DNA of 43,075 bases, taken from NCBI GenBank assembly GCA_000817115.1, contig JUEO01000010.1:1-43075 (forward strand). Reading direction: 5' to 3'. Positions 15,120-24,078 of the stretch are shown here, piece after piece (within the stretch, counting starts at the first letter, position 1; each line of letters begins with the position of its first letter). Origin of the DNA: a marine actinobacterium MedAcidi-G2B (GTDB lineage Bacteria > Actinomycetota > Acidimicrobiia > Acidimicrobiales > MedAcidi-G1). Below the pieces are notes generated by a model. That model was not told the DNA's origin. It saw nothing but the letters and a program-made list of their open reading frames with translations, and did not search any database. The position numbers were made by a program, and so were the translations under genes.

Positions 15120-16108
15120 GTTCTATTGTTGATGCCCAAGTGACTAGGCATCTGTTGTCTTACAAAACACCAATTACCACCGCTAAAGGGACCTTTGCTG
15201 AGCGACCCACCATCATTCTTTCTATACGCGATCAAGATGGACGCATAGGACTCGGGGAAGCTTGTCCGATGACCGGTTTCACTCACGAAACAATTGATGA
15301 AACTGAGAGCGCTATTTTGAATTGGCTAAACGATGAAGGTCAAGACTCTCCCCCATCTATTCCTACTGCAAGAGCTGCTATAGAAGGCGCTCTTTTTGAT
15401 TTACGAGCAAAACAAGAAAACGTTTCTCTTTCCCAGCACTTGAATCCTGAAAGTTCGTTGAAAATACCAGTTTCAGTTCTTGTAAATGGTGAAACTTCCA
15501 AAGAACTTGTTTCAAATGCAGAAAGAATTGTGAGTGATGGATTCACTTCAATAAAAATAAAAATCGGTTCGCAATCACCTGATCGCGACATTTCGCTAGT
15601 GAAGGCGGTACGGGCGGCAGTTGGTTTCGATGTTTCTATTCGGCTAGATGCTAATGGTGCATGGACTCCGGAAGAAGCAATCTCAAATCTTGATCGGATG
15701 TCTGATCTTTCAATTGAATTTGTTGAAGAGCCAACCTCCGGGATAGACAATCTTAAAAAAGTTAAATCGGCTTGTGATATTCCCATAGCAGCCGATGAAA
15801 CTGCTAGTGATCTCAAAGCAATAGCGGCTCTTATCGACAAACAATCTGTGGACTGCATCATTCTGAAGCCATCAGCTATTGGTGGAATCGTTCCCTCTTC
15901 TGAAGTCGTTCATGCAGCACGCGAATCAGGACTTGACGTTGTTGTCACATCCATGCTTGAAAGCTCCATCGGAATAAACATTGCCGCTCACTTCTCTTCC
16001 GCTTTTCAAGTAACCAGTCCGGCTCCAGGATTAGCAACTTCCTATTTACTAGTCGACGATCTGGCTTCTCCATTGACTCTCAAAGACGGACACATTCACT
16101 TAGATTGA
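15116..16108 (+). CDS. menC: o-Succinylbenzoate synthase
   Basis: A 330-residue enolase-superfamily protein. Catalytic and metal residues are visible in IKIKIGSQSPDRD, RLDANGAWTPEEA, FVEEPTSG, AADETASD and ILKPSAIGG. It dehydrates SHCHC to o-succinylbenzoate. GGGAG lies six bases before ATG 15116, and it overlaps menH by 4 bases. The operon ends here, 6 bases from a convergent gene; menE, menB and menA must be elsewhere. Confidence 0.95.
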   Translation: MSSIVDAQVTRHLLSYKTPITTAKGTFAERPTIILSIRDQDGRIGLGEACPMTGFTHETIDETESAILNWLNDEGQDSPPSIPTARAAIEGALFDLRAKQENVSLSQHLNPESSLKIPVSVLVNGETSKELVSNAERIVSDGFTSIKIKIGSQSPDRDISLVKAVRAAVGFDVSIRLDANGAWTPEEAISNLDRMSDLSIEFVEEPTSGIDNLKKVKSACDIPIAADETASDLKAIAALIDKQSVDCIILKPSAIGGIVPSSEVVHAARESGLDVVVTSMLESSIGINIAAHFSSAFQVTSPAPGLATSYLLVDDLASPLTLKDGHIHLD

Positions 16109-16114
16109 ATGCTT

Positions 16115-17455
16115 TTATTTATCCGATCTTGAGCGCATTGACTTTCTATTTGTCTCTTCGCCAAAAACAGCCTCTGACTGTCTAGCCGCAGAAGCGTAAA
16201 TGCCTTTGGACATCAACGAGCGTTCCTCTGCTCTTCTGCGCCAATAAATCTCTGCTCTAGCTCGATGAGCGCCTTCATGAATAGGTTCCGCTGTGACAGC
16301 AAGTTCTATTAGATGGCATGCCAAGCGGAGGTCTCCCGCTTCTGTTACTTCTAAAGCACGATCAATCAGGGTCTCTACCGAACCAGCGAGTTGAACCATT
16401 TCTTTTGCTACTCGTTGTTCAGGAGCAGGTTTGAGATTGGCTGCATTTCCATCCCACCAACCACCGAATTGGCGATAGACATTTCTTACCACAAACTCTG
16501 GTTCGTCATATTGTGGCGCTAACCAGGGTTGTTCTTGTAAATGGTCAGGAAGTTTCACTTCGTGAATAATTTGATCAAGCGTGGCGCCCTCATTCATCAA
16601 TTTCAGAGTGGAATCAGCTAGATGTTCTAAAGATTCTGCAATGTCTCCGAGTACTTGCTCTACTCGCTTTCTGCCAACAATTGGCAAACCATGCGCCGGG
16701 TAAATCTTTTCAGCCCCAACTGCGAGCATTTCTCTCATCGCAGCTGCCCATTCAATTGGATACCGTTGCACTTTTTGGGGATTGCCTGCATTTGGGAACA
16801 CCCAGGCTACGAAATCTCCGGCAAAAACTGCCTTGTTATCTGGATCCCAAACCCACGTATGGTCGTCTGTTTCTCCTCGCGCATGCCTGAGTTCAAAATT
16901 CCAATTTCCGACCTTCATGGATAACTGGTCTCTGTAAGTCTGGTCAGGTTCAGCTACGTCTTTCGGAACAAAGTTTTCTACAGTATTTCCGAGACCAAAG
17001 TTTGCTAGTGGTCTAATTCCACCAAACTGTCTTTTATTTATGAACGAATTCCAGCCATTAGTCATTCGGTAACGTTCGAATCTTGGAATTACTCCTTCAT
17101 GGGCTACCACCTTGGGTGGAGACACTCCCTTGTCTTTAACATCAGCGAAAAAGGCTCCGCTTCCTCCAACATGATCGATATGGCCATGAGTGTAAACAAG
17201 TGTGTGAACTGGGTCTTGAGACCATGCACGCATAGATTCGACAACCGCTTTACCAGTCTGTGGCCCACTTGCATCAATACAAACAAGACCCTCTTCAGTT
17301 TTTTGAATCCAGCAGTGAGAGAATGATTCAACTATCGCCAAACCATCATCTATTTCGGTTAACTCCTGAGTGAAACGATTTAAAGGTTGGTTAACTATTC
17401 CAGAATCAATGACCTGACTCGATAACTCAACCGGATGCAAATTATCGCTATTCAT
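16115..17455 (-). CDS. Alkyl-sulfatase-like metallo-beta-lactamase-fold hydrolase
   Basis: About 446 residues from ATG 17455, which has AAGGA upstream; a longer reading would lie inside the upstream hydrolase. The zinc motif is THGHIDHVGG, later metal-site segments are HARGETDDHT, FAGDFVAW and YPAHGLPIVG, and the region GGWWDGNAANLKPAPEQRV matches the alkyl-sulfatase dimerisation domain. SdsA-type enzymes cleave alkyl sulfate esters. This protein stops after the helical domain and lacks the C-terminal SCP2-like domain of full-length alkyl sulfatases. No Sec or Tat signal is visible, so cytoplasmic. It overlaps the upstream hydrolase by 8 bases. Confidence 0.85.
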   Translation of the reverse strand: MNSDNLHPVELSSQVIDSGIVNQPLNRFTQELTEIDDGLAIVESFSHCWIQKTEEGLVCIDASGPQTGKAVVESMRAWSQDPVHTLVYTHGHIDHVGGSGAFFADVKDKGVSPPKVVAHEGVIPRFERYRMTNGWNSFINKRQFGGIRPLANFGLGNTVENFVPKDVAEPDQTYRDQLSMKVGNWNFELRHARGETDDHTWVWDPDNKAVFAGDFVAWVFPNAGNPQKVQRYPIEWAAAMREMLAVGAEKIYPAHGLPIVGRKRVEQVLGDIAESLEHLADSTLKLMNEGATLDQIIHEVKLPDHLQEQPWLAPQYDEPEFVVRNVYRQFGGWWDGNAANLKPAPEQRVAKEMVQLAGSVETLIDRALEVTEAGDLRLACHLIELAVTAEPIHEGAHRARAEIYWRRRAEERSLMSKGIYASAARQSEAVFGEETNRKSMRSRSDK

Positions 17456-18338
17456 TATTTTCCTTCTCCAGATGTGAGCAAATGATTTTTGTAGCTCGTG
17501 GAATGTCTTCAAAAAGAAAAAAATGTGAGCCGTCAATTCTTTCTGCCTCTACACCAAGTATCGCTGCTTGTTTCTCAAACCAGATCGGATCTAGATCGCT
17601 TTCAGAGCCATACAAAACAGAACTTGGAGCTTTGACGAGCGACAATTTGTTGAAACTATCTATTGGGCCGTGTCTATTTGAGTCAAAAATCACTGCTTCG
17701 GTCTCAGGATTGCAAGCAAGTTCAATTTGTCCATCCGCTCTGTCTTCAAAACCCCATTGGACATAGGCCTCTAAAGCCTCAAGTGCAAGACTCTTTAAAG
17801 GAGGTCTTGATCCATATGACTCAACTACTGTTTGTCGATCTGGCCAAACAACCCGGCGTTTACGCGCACCAACCGCTAAAGGATGAGGTCCTCTTGGTTC
17901 AAGGTTCCCTACCTCAGCATTTGGTCTATTAAATGAATCTCCCGGCATAGCGATTGCTTCAATAAGTATGAGTGTCTTCACTCGTTCTGGTGCTGAAGCT
18001 GCTATCTCAATTGATACGCCACCTCCTAAAGAAACGCCTAATAAATTGAAGTCTTCTATACCGAGATGGTCCGCCACTGCTAACACATCAGCGGCCATAT
18101 CATCGTTTCCCAACTTTTTTTCATCTATGACCGTTTCGCTGGCACCATGGCCGCGTAAATCAACGGCTACGACTCTGAACAGAGATTGAAGTTGTTCAGC
18201 TAAAGGCGCATACACGCCAGCACAGAATCCGTTGGGATGAAGCAAAAATAGGCATTCTCCATCTCCTCCCCAATCAAGCCACGCAATTTCGAGCCCATCA
18301 TGTATGAAAATTTCCTGTCGAGGAAAGGTAGCAGTCAT
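17448..18338 (-). CDS. Alpha/beta hydrolase
   Basis: A 296-residue alpha/beta hydrolase from ATG 18338 (AAAGGA upstream; the TTG one codon earlier is unlikely). Landmarks are LLHPNGFCAGVYAPLAEQL (HPNG instead of the usual HG), VAVDLRGHGASE, the elbow LLGVSLGGGVSIE and a late SHFFLFED with the probable catalytic His. Substrate unknown. The 8-base overlap with the MBL-fold gene implies a two-step hydrolytic unit, possibly on a sulfated or esterified compound; that is inference. Confidence 0.82.
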   Translation of the reverse strand: MTATFPRQEIFIHDGLEIAWLDWGGDGECLFLLHPNGFCAGVYAPLAEQLQSLFRVVAVDLRGHGASETVIDEKKLGNDDMAADVLAVADHLGIEDFNLLGVSLGGGVSIEIAASAPERVKTLILIEAIAMPGDSFNRPNAEVGNLEPRGPHPLAVGARKRRVVWPDRQTVVESYGSRPPLKSLALEALEAYVQWGFEDRADGQIELACNPETEAVIFDSNRHGPIDSFNKLSLVKAPSSVLYGSESDLDPIWFEKQAAILGVEAERIDGSHFFLFEDIPRATKIICSHLEKENNE

Positions 18339-18403
18339 CAAAATCCTTTTATGAGATAGTCCATTCTGCTGCCTGAAAAACTCTTTGCCTAATTAGCAAG
18401 ATA

Positions 18404-19939
18404 TTAAGCAAATTTGTTAGCTATATCTTCTTCTGTCCAGAACCCTGGAACTGGTCTTTCAGGAGAGACTTTTGCATAATGAGTCAGACGCTCAACTGCG
18501 TCATCATCAAACATTTCTATGGCATCAAAGAACCCTGCGCCCCCTACCGCTCTTAGCGCCCGATCGCCTTCGCTTCCTGAGCGCGGCAAATGTGAGGTCA
18601 AAATAAGTAACCTTGGTTTATCTGAAGCATCAGAAGCAAGAACGTGTGCTCTTCCTAAAGTTTTCCATAAAGTATCGGCTCTCCGCATACCGGGTCGAGC
18701 GGTAGTGAAGGCGCCAGAGACTTCGACGTACCAAGGAACACCTTCAGCTTGATCTGTGACTAAGAACGGGAAACTTACTCCGAGCTTTCCACACACTACT
18801 TTTTCTTTAACTATTTCAAATCCGGATTCTTCAAGAATGTTCGCTGCTATATCTGTTGCTTTCTTGCCCATCTCATTTGCACGATCAAGAACATGTTCAA
18901 CTGTCTCTAATGCTGTTTCATTTGTGAAAAACTGAACTTGACTTCCCGATTCAGCTAAATCTCTTCGTCTCCAAGCGGCCTGTTTACCTTCTGCCAGTCT
19001 TTCTCGTTCTTCCTCTACACGTTCCGATGCTAAACCGACATATTCATCTTCTAAGTCGTAACCAACTGGACGCCTTCCCGCTCTTACTGCAGCAACAAGA
19101 GTAGTTCCAGATCCCATAAACGGATCTAAGACTAAGTCGTCCCGATAGGTGTAAAGATCAATCAGTCTTCTTGGAAGTTCAACCGGGAACGGAGCCGGAT
19201 GGCCAACTCGCTTCGCTGACTCTGCATCTATACGCCATACGTCAAGAGTTGCTTCCATGAATTCATCTGTTGTAATCGTGCTTTCGTGCGGTAATCCTTT
19301 ACCTGCTCGGGCGCTACTGGGTTGAGCTCGATCAAACCGGCCTTTGCTAGCAATAATTACTCTCTCAGTCATGTCTCTTAAAACAGGATTGGCGGCTTTT
19401 CGAAACGACCCCCAAGCTACAGAACCAGTCGCTCCTTCGGCTTTCTGCCAAATCACTTCCCCTCTCAAAAGAAGGCCAAGGTCGTCTTGCAAGATTCGTA
19501 TGACATCTGAAGAGAGACTGCGATACGGCTTACGACCAAGATTCGCAACGTTGACTGCGATTCGCCCACCAGGTTCTAAAACTCTCAAACATTCGGCAAA
19601 CACATCACGCAACATTGATAAATATTCGAGATAAGAGGATGGAATATGACTTTCTTGGGAATCATCATTGATCGCCAGTTCATACTCTTTACCCACAAAA
19701 TAAGGTGGAGAAGTAACCACTAGAGCGACTGAGTTGTCCGGAAGGTGATGCATGTTACGGGCGTCGCCCTGAAGGCAACCGTTTCCAAAATCCACAACGT
19801 TATTTATCGTGTCGTCTTCTGACAAAACAGGAGGACTGAAACGCTCATAGAAAGCTGAAGCATCGTGACTTTCGCGACGCCCCACTCCAAAAGATGTAGT
19901 TGAAGTACCCCGTTGAGGCTCGTGATTACTTTTTTCCAT
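18404..19939 (-). CDS. Beta-class DNA methyltransferase with extra nuclease-like C-terminal domain
   Basis: About 511 residues from ATG 19939. Motif IV TSPPY (about 75-79) comes before motif I DPFMGSGTTLVAA (about 275), the beta-class order, and SPPY is usual in N4-cytosine enzymes although N6-adenine is not excluded. A spacer of about 60 residues leads to a roughly 170-residue C-terminal domain: AANILEESGFEIV, SFPFLVTDQ, WYVEVSGAF, then ADTLWKTLGRA. This resembles a PD-(D/E)xK fold, but the E-x-K Lys is Ser (EVS). It therefore could be a fused restriction domain, an inactive recognition domain, or a conserved orphan methyltransferase. No separate nuclease gene adjoins it. An alternative TTG 19975 would read through the promoter. 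Confidence 0.85.
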   Translation of the reverse strand: MEKSNHEPQRGTSTTSFGVGRRESHDASAFYERFSPPVLSEDDTINNVVDFGNGCLQGDARNMHHLPDNSVALVVTSPPYFVGKEYELAINDDSQESHIPSSYLEYLSMLRDVFAECLRVLEPGGRIAVNVANLGRKPYRSLSSDVIRILQDDLGLLLRGEVIWQKAEGATGSVAWGSFRKAANPVLRDMTERVIIASKGRFDRAQPSSARAGKGLPHESTITTDEFMEATLDVWRIDAESAKRVGHPAPFPVELPRRLIDLYTYRDDLVLDPFMGSGTTLVAAVRAGRRPVGYDLEDEYVGLASERVEEERERLAEGKQAAWRRRDLAESGSQVQFFTNETALETVEHVLDRANEMGKKATDIAANILEESGFEIVKEKVVCGKLGVSFPFLVTDQAEGVPWYVEVSGAFTTARPGMRRADTLWKTLGRAHVLASDASDKPRLLILTSHLPRSGSEGDRALRAVGGAGFFDAIEMFDDDAVERLTHYAKVSPERPVPGFWTEEDIANKFA

Positions 19940-19946
19940 CTTAAGT

Positions 19947-19970
19947 AGGGTACGCGCCCCGCGCGCGCGG
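19947..19970 (-). promoter_or_regulatory. Methyltransferase promoter: -10 box abutting an 18-base G+C-only run
   Basis: On the minus strand TACCCT (19952-19947) lies seven bases before ATG 19939 and fits a leaderless -10 box. Directly upstream is 19953-19970, eighteen bases of only G and C, largely alternating CG. It occupies the -10/-35 spacer. CpG-rich runs like this are otherwise absent from this A+T-rich window, and the site precedes a DNA methyltransferase gene, so methylation-sensitive autoregulation is conceivable. Confidence 0.45.
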
Positions 19971-20034
19971 ACCAATCAGAGATGCATTTTTCTTATAAAA
20001 GCACTTAATACTCAGGCTTATTTCGGAAAAAATT

Positions 20035-21060
20035 TTATAGATCAGCGAATAAATCAGCTAATTGTTGTCTTGAATACTCGCCGGTGGTAGCCCAATCATA
20101 AATTGAACCTCCAATAGAATCTGTGTCAATTAAAGAATCAACGAACGCCTGCAGATCACCAATGACTGCCAAAGGCTCACCAGGATCAGGGAGACTTGTT
20201 CCATCGTCTAAACCTACGCCTCCTATGCCATGGACTTTAGCTTCAGGGTCCCCAAGATAAGTACGTAATAGTCGGATGCTTTCACCGCTGTAGTAATAGG
20301 GATCAGCATGTTCTTCTGTGCGAAAAGACCAATAACTCATTGGAAGCCAAACGTCATAAATTGGTGCTATTTCCCTCCAAGGAAAATCCGGCCAAAAATC
20401 AGGGTTTATCTCCTCAGTAAGTACGGGTGGCATGACAATAGCTCCTAACGGATCACTGCCAACAAATTCTCTAAGTTCGCTACTGAGATTGATAAGTCTT
20501 TGAGAACGCTCGCTTCCCTCTAAACCGTCATCATTCCATTCAATATCTACCGCTATTCCATCAAAGCTATGCCCTAGTACTTCAAACTCTGAAAGAGCAA
20601 GCAAACGTTCAATATCTTCAGTGCCGGAATTCCATTTAGGCAAATACCAAGCAACTACTTCTATGCCTTCTTCGTGGGCGGTTAACAGGAATTCTGTCAA
20701 TATCCAAGGATCAGTTATCGGCCAGCGAGCTCGACTATCACTTCTCGCTGCTTGCATATATAACGTACGAATCCCAATATCTGCCATGCCGGTAATATCT
20801 CCAGGGCTAACGGTTGGGGTGCCCACATACGTCGGATCTATGTCGTATGAATCGACCCATGTTCCAAGGCCCCAGTAAGAGGTAATAGATCGTTCAGATT
20901 GCCTACTAATTTCTATATTCGGCTCAATAACCGTTGCTGGATCACCAGAAACTCTCGGTATTAATATTTCCTCTGGTCCCGCAGTAAAGAAAGCTAGTGA
21001 TCCAATGCCAAGAAATAACATAAGGAAAATCAGGGCAGAAGAAACAGCTTTATTTCTCAT
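20035..21060 (-). CDS. Exported TIM-barrel glycosyl-hydrolase-like protein
   Basis: A 341-residue protein with an N-terminal membrane/signal segment (about residues 7-27, no lipobox). The rest looks like a TIM barrel of the glycoside-hydrolase-like superfamily: IRTLYMQAARSDSRARW, a strand ending VVAWYLPKW, FDGIAVDIEWNDD (acidic pair in a catalytic-type position), IYDVWLPMSYWSFR and GGSIYDWATTGEYS. I cannot assign a CAZy family or substrate. It is divergent from the Tat-exported amidohydrolase-like gene 86 bases away, and both have extracytoplasmic products. TACTCT six bases before ATG 21060 marks a leaderless promoter. Confidence 0.72.
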   Translation of the reverse strand: MRNKAVSSALIFLMLFLGIGSLAFFTAGPEEILIPRVSGDPATVIEPNIEISRQSERSITSYWGLGTWVDSYDIDPTYVGTPTVSPGDITGMADIGIRTLYMQAARSDSRARWPITDPWILTEFLLTAHEEGIEVVAWYLPKWNSGTEDIERLLALSEFEVLGHSFDGIAVDIEWNDDGLEGSERSQRLINLSSELREFVGSDPLGAIVMPPVLTEEINPDFWPDFPWREIAPIYDVWLPMSYWSFRTEEHADPYYYSGESIRLLRTYLGDPEAKVHGIGGVGLDDGTSLPDPGEPLAVIGDLQAFVDSLIDTDSIGGSIYDWATTGEYSRQQLADLFADL

Positions 21061-21066
21061 ATTTCC

Positions 21067-21072
21067 AGAGTA
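21067..21072 (-). promoter_or_regulatory. Candidate -10 box, leaderless start of the TIM-barrel gene
   Basis: TACTCT on the minus strand, six bases before ATG 21060, identical in sequence and spacing to the gltX box. Confidence 0.45.
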
Positions 21073-21146
21073 CTGCTATTAAAGTAACTCCTGTATTCAC
21101 GGAGGCACCACCAAATATCGCTCTGCGGCTACTAGCGTCCATTGCT

Positions 21147-22784
21147 GTGTCTGATAATGATGAAATCGAAGACCCAATAAGTCCAAAACCGAAATCTATT
21201 AGTCGTCGTCGTCTAATGATTGCTCTTGGATTTGGGGCTGTAAATCTAGGAATGCTTCGTAAACTTCCTCAACTTTTTAAACCAGATTCAATAATTTCAA
21301 CATCTTCATCTTCTCCTAACTCCCCCACCACCACTGTTGCTTCTACTTCTAGTACAACTACTTCACCATCGGCATCTTTAGAATTACCTCCCGTTTTTGA
21401 TGCTGATTTAATAGTCGACCCTGAAGGACACACCTTTGATCTCGTCATATCTGGTGGTCGAGTCATTGACCCGGAAAGTGGTTTTGATGCTCAAGCTCAA
21501 ATCGGTGTGGATGGAGATTTGATAACACATATTGGTTTTGGGAATTTAACCGGGAGAAACACTATTGCTGCTACGGGTTTAGTGGTCTCTCCTGGATTCA
21601 TAGACCTTCTTTCTTATCCAACTAATGGTTACGGAGAGTGGTACAAAGTCGCAGACGGAGTCACCTCGAATCTTTGTCTACATGGAATCGACCATCCGAT
21701 GGAAAGTTTTCTTTCGCTAGGGGAATCAGTTGATCCGCCAATCAACTATGGAGGGGCTACTGACCAATCTGCCCACCGTGGCACTCTTGGAGCAGGAATT
21801 GAATACCTTTCCAGAGTGCCCGGAGTCAGTATTGAAGATTTGACCGATCTGGCCGACTCAGATCTTCAGTTAGGGGCACTAGGCATTCATCAACAGCCGG
21901 AATACACCATTGGAGTGACAGAAGAAGAAATGATTGCTCATGGTGTGGTCGCTGCAGAATATGGTGTTCCTTTATGCCTTCACCTTCGTAGCGGAGATAC
22001 AGAGAATCTCTCCAACCAAGAGGAGGCTGTAGAAGAGGCGCTTTCTGTCGCTGAGGAAACAGGTTGCCGTATTCATATTGAGCACCTGAATTCCACTGGT
22101 GGTACTAGCCGCATGTCAGAAGCTATCGAACAGATTGAAAGTGCACGTTCTCGTGGATTGTCTATCACTGCCTGCACCTACCCTTACTCTTACTGGGCTA
22201 CTTATGCAGGAACATCACGATTCGATAATTTCGAGGAAAAATTCGGGATCACTTACAACGATTTACAAGTGGTGGGGACTTCAAAAAGAGTAACGGAGTC
22301 TGAATGGCCTTCGATTCGTTCCGCTAATTCACTCACTGCAGCGTTTGCGATGTCAGAAGAAGATATAACTACAGCTCTGAAAGCTCCTTGGATGATGATC
22401 GGTTCTGATGCGATACTTCAAACAAGTCACAATAATCATCCTCGGTGCGCTGGGAGTTTTAGCCGTATTCTCGGTCGTTATGTCCGAGAGGAAAAAGTTC
22501 TTTCTCTTGTTGATGCTTTGTCTCGAATGACAGCACTTCCTAGCCAACTGTTAGGAGAATGCAGTTTTGATATGGCGAGACGTGGACGTCTACAGGGTGG
22601 AGCGGTTGCGGACATAACTATTTTTGATGAGGAAACTATTCTTGATAATGCGAGTATTGAAAATCCTGCTCAAGAGTCAACTGGTGTTTCTTATGTAGTA
22701 GTTGGAGGTCAAATAGTTAGAGCAAATGGAACCAATAATCGTGATGCTCGTCCAGGCATTCCTCTCCTCAGAGATCTGACATGA
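21147..22784 (+). CDS. Tat-exported N-acyl-D-amino-acid-deacylase relative lacking HxH
   Basis: A 545-residue protein starting at GTG 21147. Residues 19-24 (SRRRLM) plus a hydrophobic stretch form a twin-arginine signal, followed by a Ser/Thr linker (50-78). The rest follows the D-aminoacylase/amidohydrolase plan: LVISGGRVIDPESGFDAQAQIGVDGD, RIHIEHLNSTGG, MIGSDAIL, HPRCAGSFSRILGRYVREE and a C-terminal ADITIFDEE. The first-strand metal ligands are missing, however: where relatives have GF-I/V-D-x-HTH, this reads GFIDLLSYPTN (155-157), and the GNCG Cys position reads LCLHG. It may be a one-metal or non-catalytic variant. It overlaps the CapA-like gene by 4 bases. Confidence 0.8.
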   Translation: MSDNDEIEDPISPKPKSISRRRLMIALGFGAVNLGMLRKLPQLFKPDSIISTSSSSPNSPTTTVASTSSTTTSPSASLELPPVFDADLIVDPEGHTFDLVISGGRVIDPESGFDAQAQIGVDGDLITHIGFGNLTGRNTIAATGLVVSPGFIDLLSYPTNGYGEWYKVADGVTSNLCLHGIDHPMESFLSLGESVDPPINYGGATDQSAHRGTLGAGIEYLSRVPGVSIEDLTDLADSDLQLGALGIHQQPEYTIGVTEEEMIAHGVVAAEYGVPLCLHLRSGDTENLSNQEEAVEEALSVAEETGCRIHIEHLNSTGGTSRMSEAIEQIESARSRGLSITACTYPYSYWATYAGTSRFDNFEEKFGITYNDLQVVGTSKRVTESEWPSIRSANSLTAAFAMSEEDITTALKAPWMMIGSDAILQTSHNNHPRCAGSFSRILGRYVREEKVLSLVDALSRMTALPSQLLGECSFDMARRGRLQGGAVADITIFDEETILDNASIENPAQESTGVSYVVVGGQIVRANGTNNRDARPGIPLLRDLT

Positions 22785-24007
22785 CTTCAAGTTCAAAAAT
22801 TCCGGACAATGAGCGAAGAGTTACTTGGCGCCTCTCTCAGCTTCTAGTCCTTGGGGCATTTTTTGTTTTAGTTTCTTCTTTTTGGAACAGTGAAAAATCA
22901 GAACAAACCGCGCAAGTCGATCCGCCTGTGACATCTGAAAACTCAACAACGACTGCGGCCTCAGACGCGATAAATAAACCAGACGATGCCCGTTCCTTTA
23001 CCTTTGCAGCAAGCGGTGAGATCCTTGTTCACGAATTCGTAGCCGATGCAGCCCGATCTTCCGATGGCAATTCTTGGGATTTCATGTACATGTTTGAATC
23101 AGTTCAACAAGTACTTGTCAGCGCCGATCTTTCAATCTGTCACTTAGAGACACCACTCTCTGAAAACAACTCTTCGCTTTCTTATTACCCCAATTTTGAA
23201 GTTCCCTATGAGCTAGCAGATGCCATTTCTTCAGCAGGATACGATGGATGTTCAGTTGCTTCTAACCACAGTCTTGATACTGGCATAGATGGCATAAGTA
23301 GCACTTTGGGTCATTTACAAGATGCTGGAATTCAAACAGCAGGCATGAGGGACGAAGATAGGCACAGTTCAAGTCTCTTCGAAGTTAATGGGATTACAGT
23401 TACTCACCTTTCTGTAACCGATACTTTGAATGGATCGTCGCTTCCTACCAGGCCCCCATGGCTCGTTTCTGATCTTGACATTGGTCGAATTATTTTGGAT
23501 GCGCAGGGTATGCGTTCAAGCGGAGCAGAATTTGTAATTGTGAGTGTGCATTGGGGGGAAGAGTATATTTCTGATCTAAGTGACCACCAACAGGAAACGG
23601 TGAAAGCACTCTTGGATTCTGAGCACATTGATCTAGTGATTGGGCATGGAACTCATGTGCCTCAATCCGTGATTGTTCACAATGAAAAATATGCTGTTGC
23701 TGGGTTAGGTAATTTTCTGTCAAATCAGCCAGGAGATGAGCGTCGGAGGTGTAATGAATGTCCTCCTGCAACTCAAGATGGGATGATTCTTTGGCTAGAG
23801 ATGGAAGAAAATGAAGAAGGAAAGATTGTTGTTGTTCAAGCGTCTTACTACCCGACCTGGGTTGATCGAACCAATTACGAAATCGTTCTCTTAGATTTTC
23901 ATGAGTCTTCAGATATTAGCTCTGAGACACTTTTGGTCTCCGCTGAACGTACTGCAAACGTCGTGGAGCCTCTTCTGAAGAGAGCCACTTCTTTACCGGG
24001 TGATTGA
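22781..24007 (+). CDS. CapA-like metallophosphatase-fold envelope protein
   Basis: A 408-residue protein with one N-terminal membrane anchor (about 19-35), a Thr/Ser linker, then the PGA_cap domain: FAASGEILVHEFVADAA, ICHLETPLS, VASNHSLDTGIDGISSTLGHLQDAGIQTAGM, VSVHWGEEY and VIGHGTHVPQ. CapA/PgsA proteins belong to the calcineurin-like fold and take part in poly-gamma-glutamate or related polymer handling; many have other unknown roles. It overlaps the amidohydrolase-like gene by 4 bases, so the two envelope proteins probably act together. No capBC partners are present, so a capsule role is not supported here. Confidence 0.87.
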   Translation: MTSSSKIPDNERRVTWRLSQLLVLGAFFVLVSSFWNSEKSEQTAQVDPPVTSENSTTTAASDAINKPDDARSFTFAASGEILVHEFVADAARSSDGNSWDFMYMFESVQQVLVSADLSICHLETPLSENNSSLSYYPNFEVPYELADAISSAGYDGCSVASNHSLDTGIDGISSTLGHLQDAGIQTAGMRDEDRHSSSLFEVNGITVTHLSVTDTLNGSSLPTRPPWLVSDLDIGRIILDAQGMRSSGAEFVIVSVHWGEEYISDLSDHQQETVKALLDSEHIDLVIGHGTHVPQSVIVHNEKYAVAGLGNFLSNQPGDERRRCNECPPATQDGMILWLEMEENEEGKIVVVQASYYPTWVDRTNYEIVLLDFHESSDISSETLLVSAERTANVVEPLLKRATSLPGD

Positions 24008-24078
24008 GAGATAGTATTTATTTATTAGATATAGCGTTTACTTAATTTTTTTTGAAATTTCACCTAAGGAGAACCTTC

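Noticed and set aside
15340-15861. 173-codon minus-strand frame
   Set aside because: It is a shadow of menC, whose active-site residues are all present in the other strand.
19940-19975. TTG 19975 as methyltransferase start
   Set aside because: It would translate the G+C-only promoter patch (residues VRARGARTLL) and place the -10 box inside the gene.
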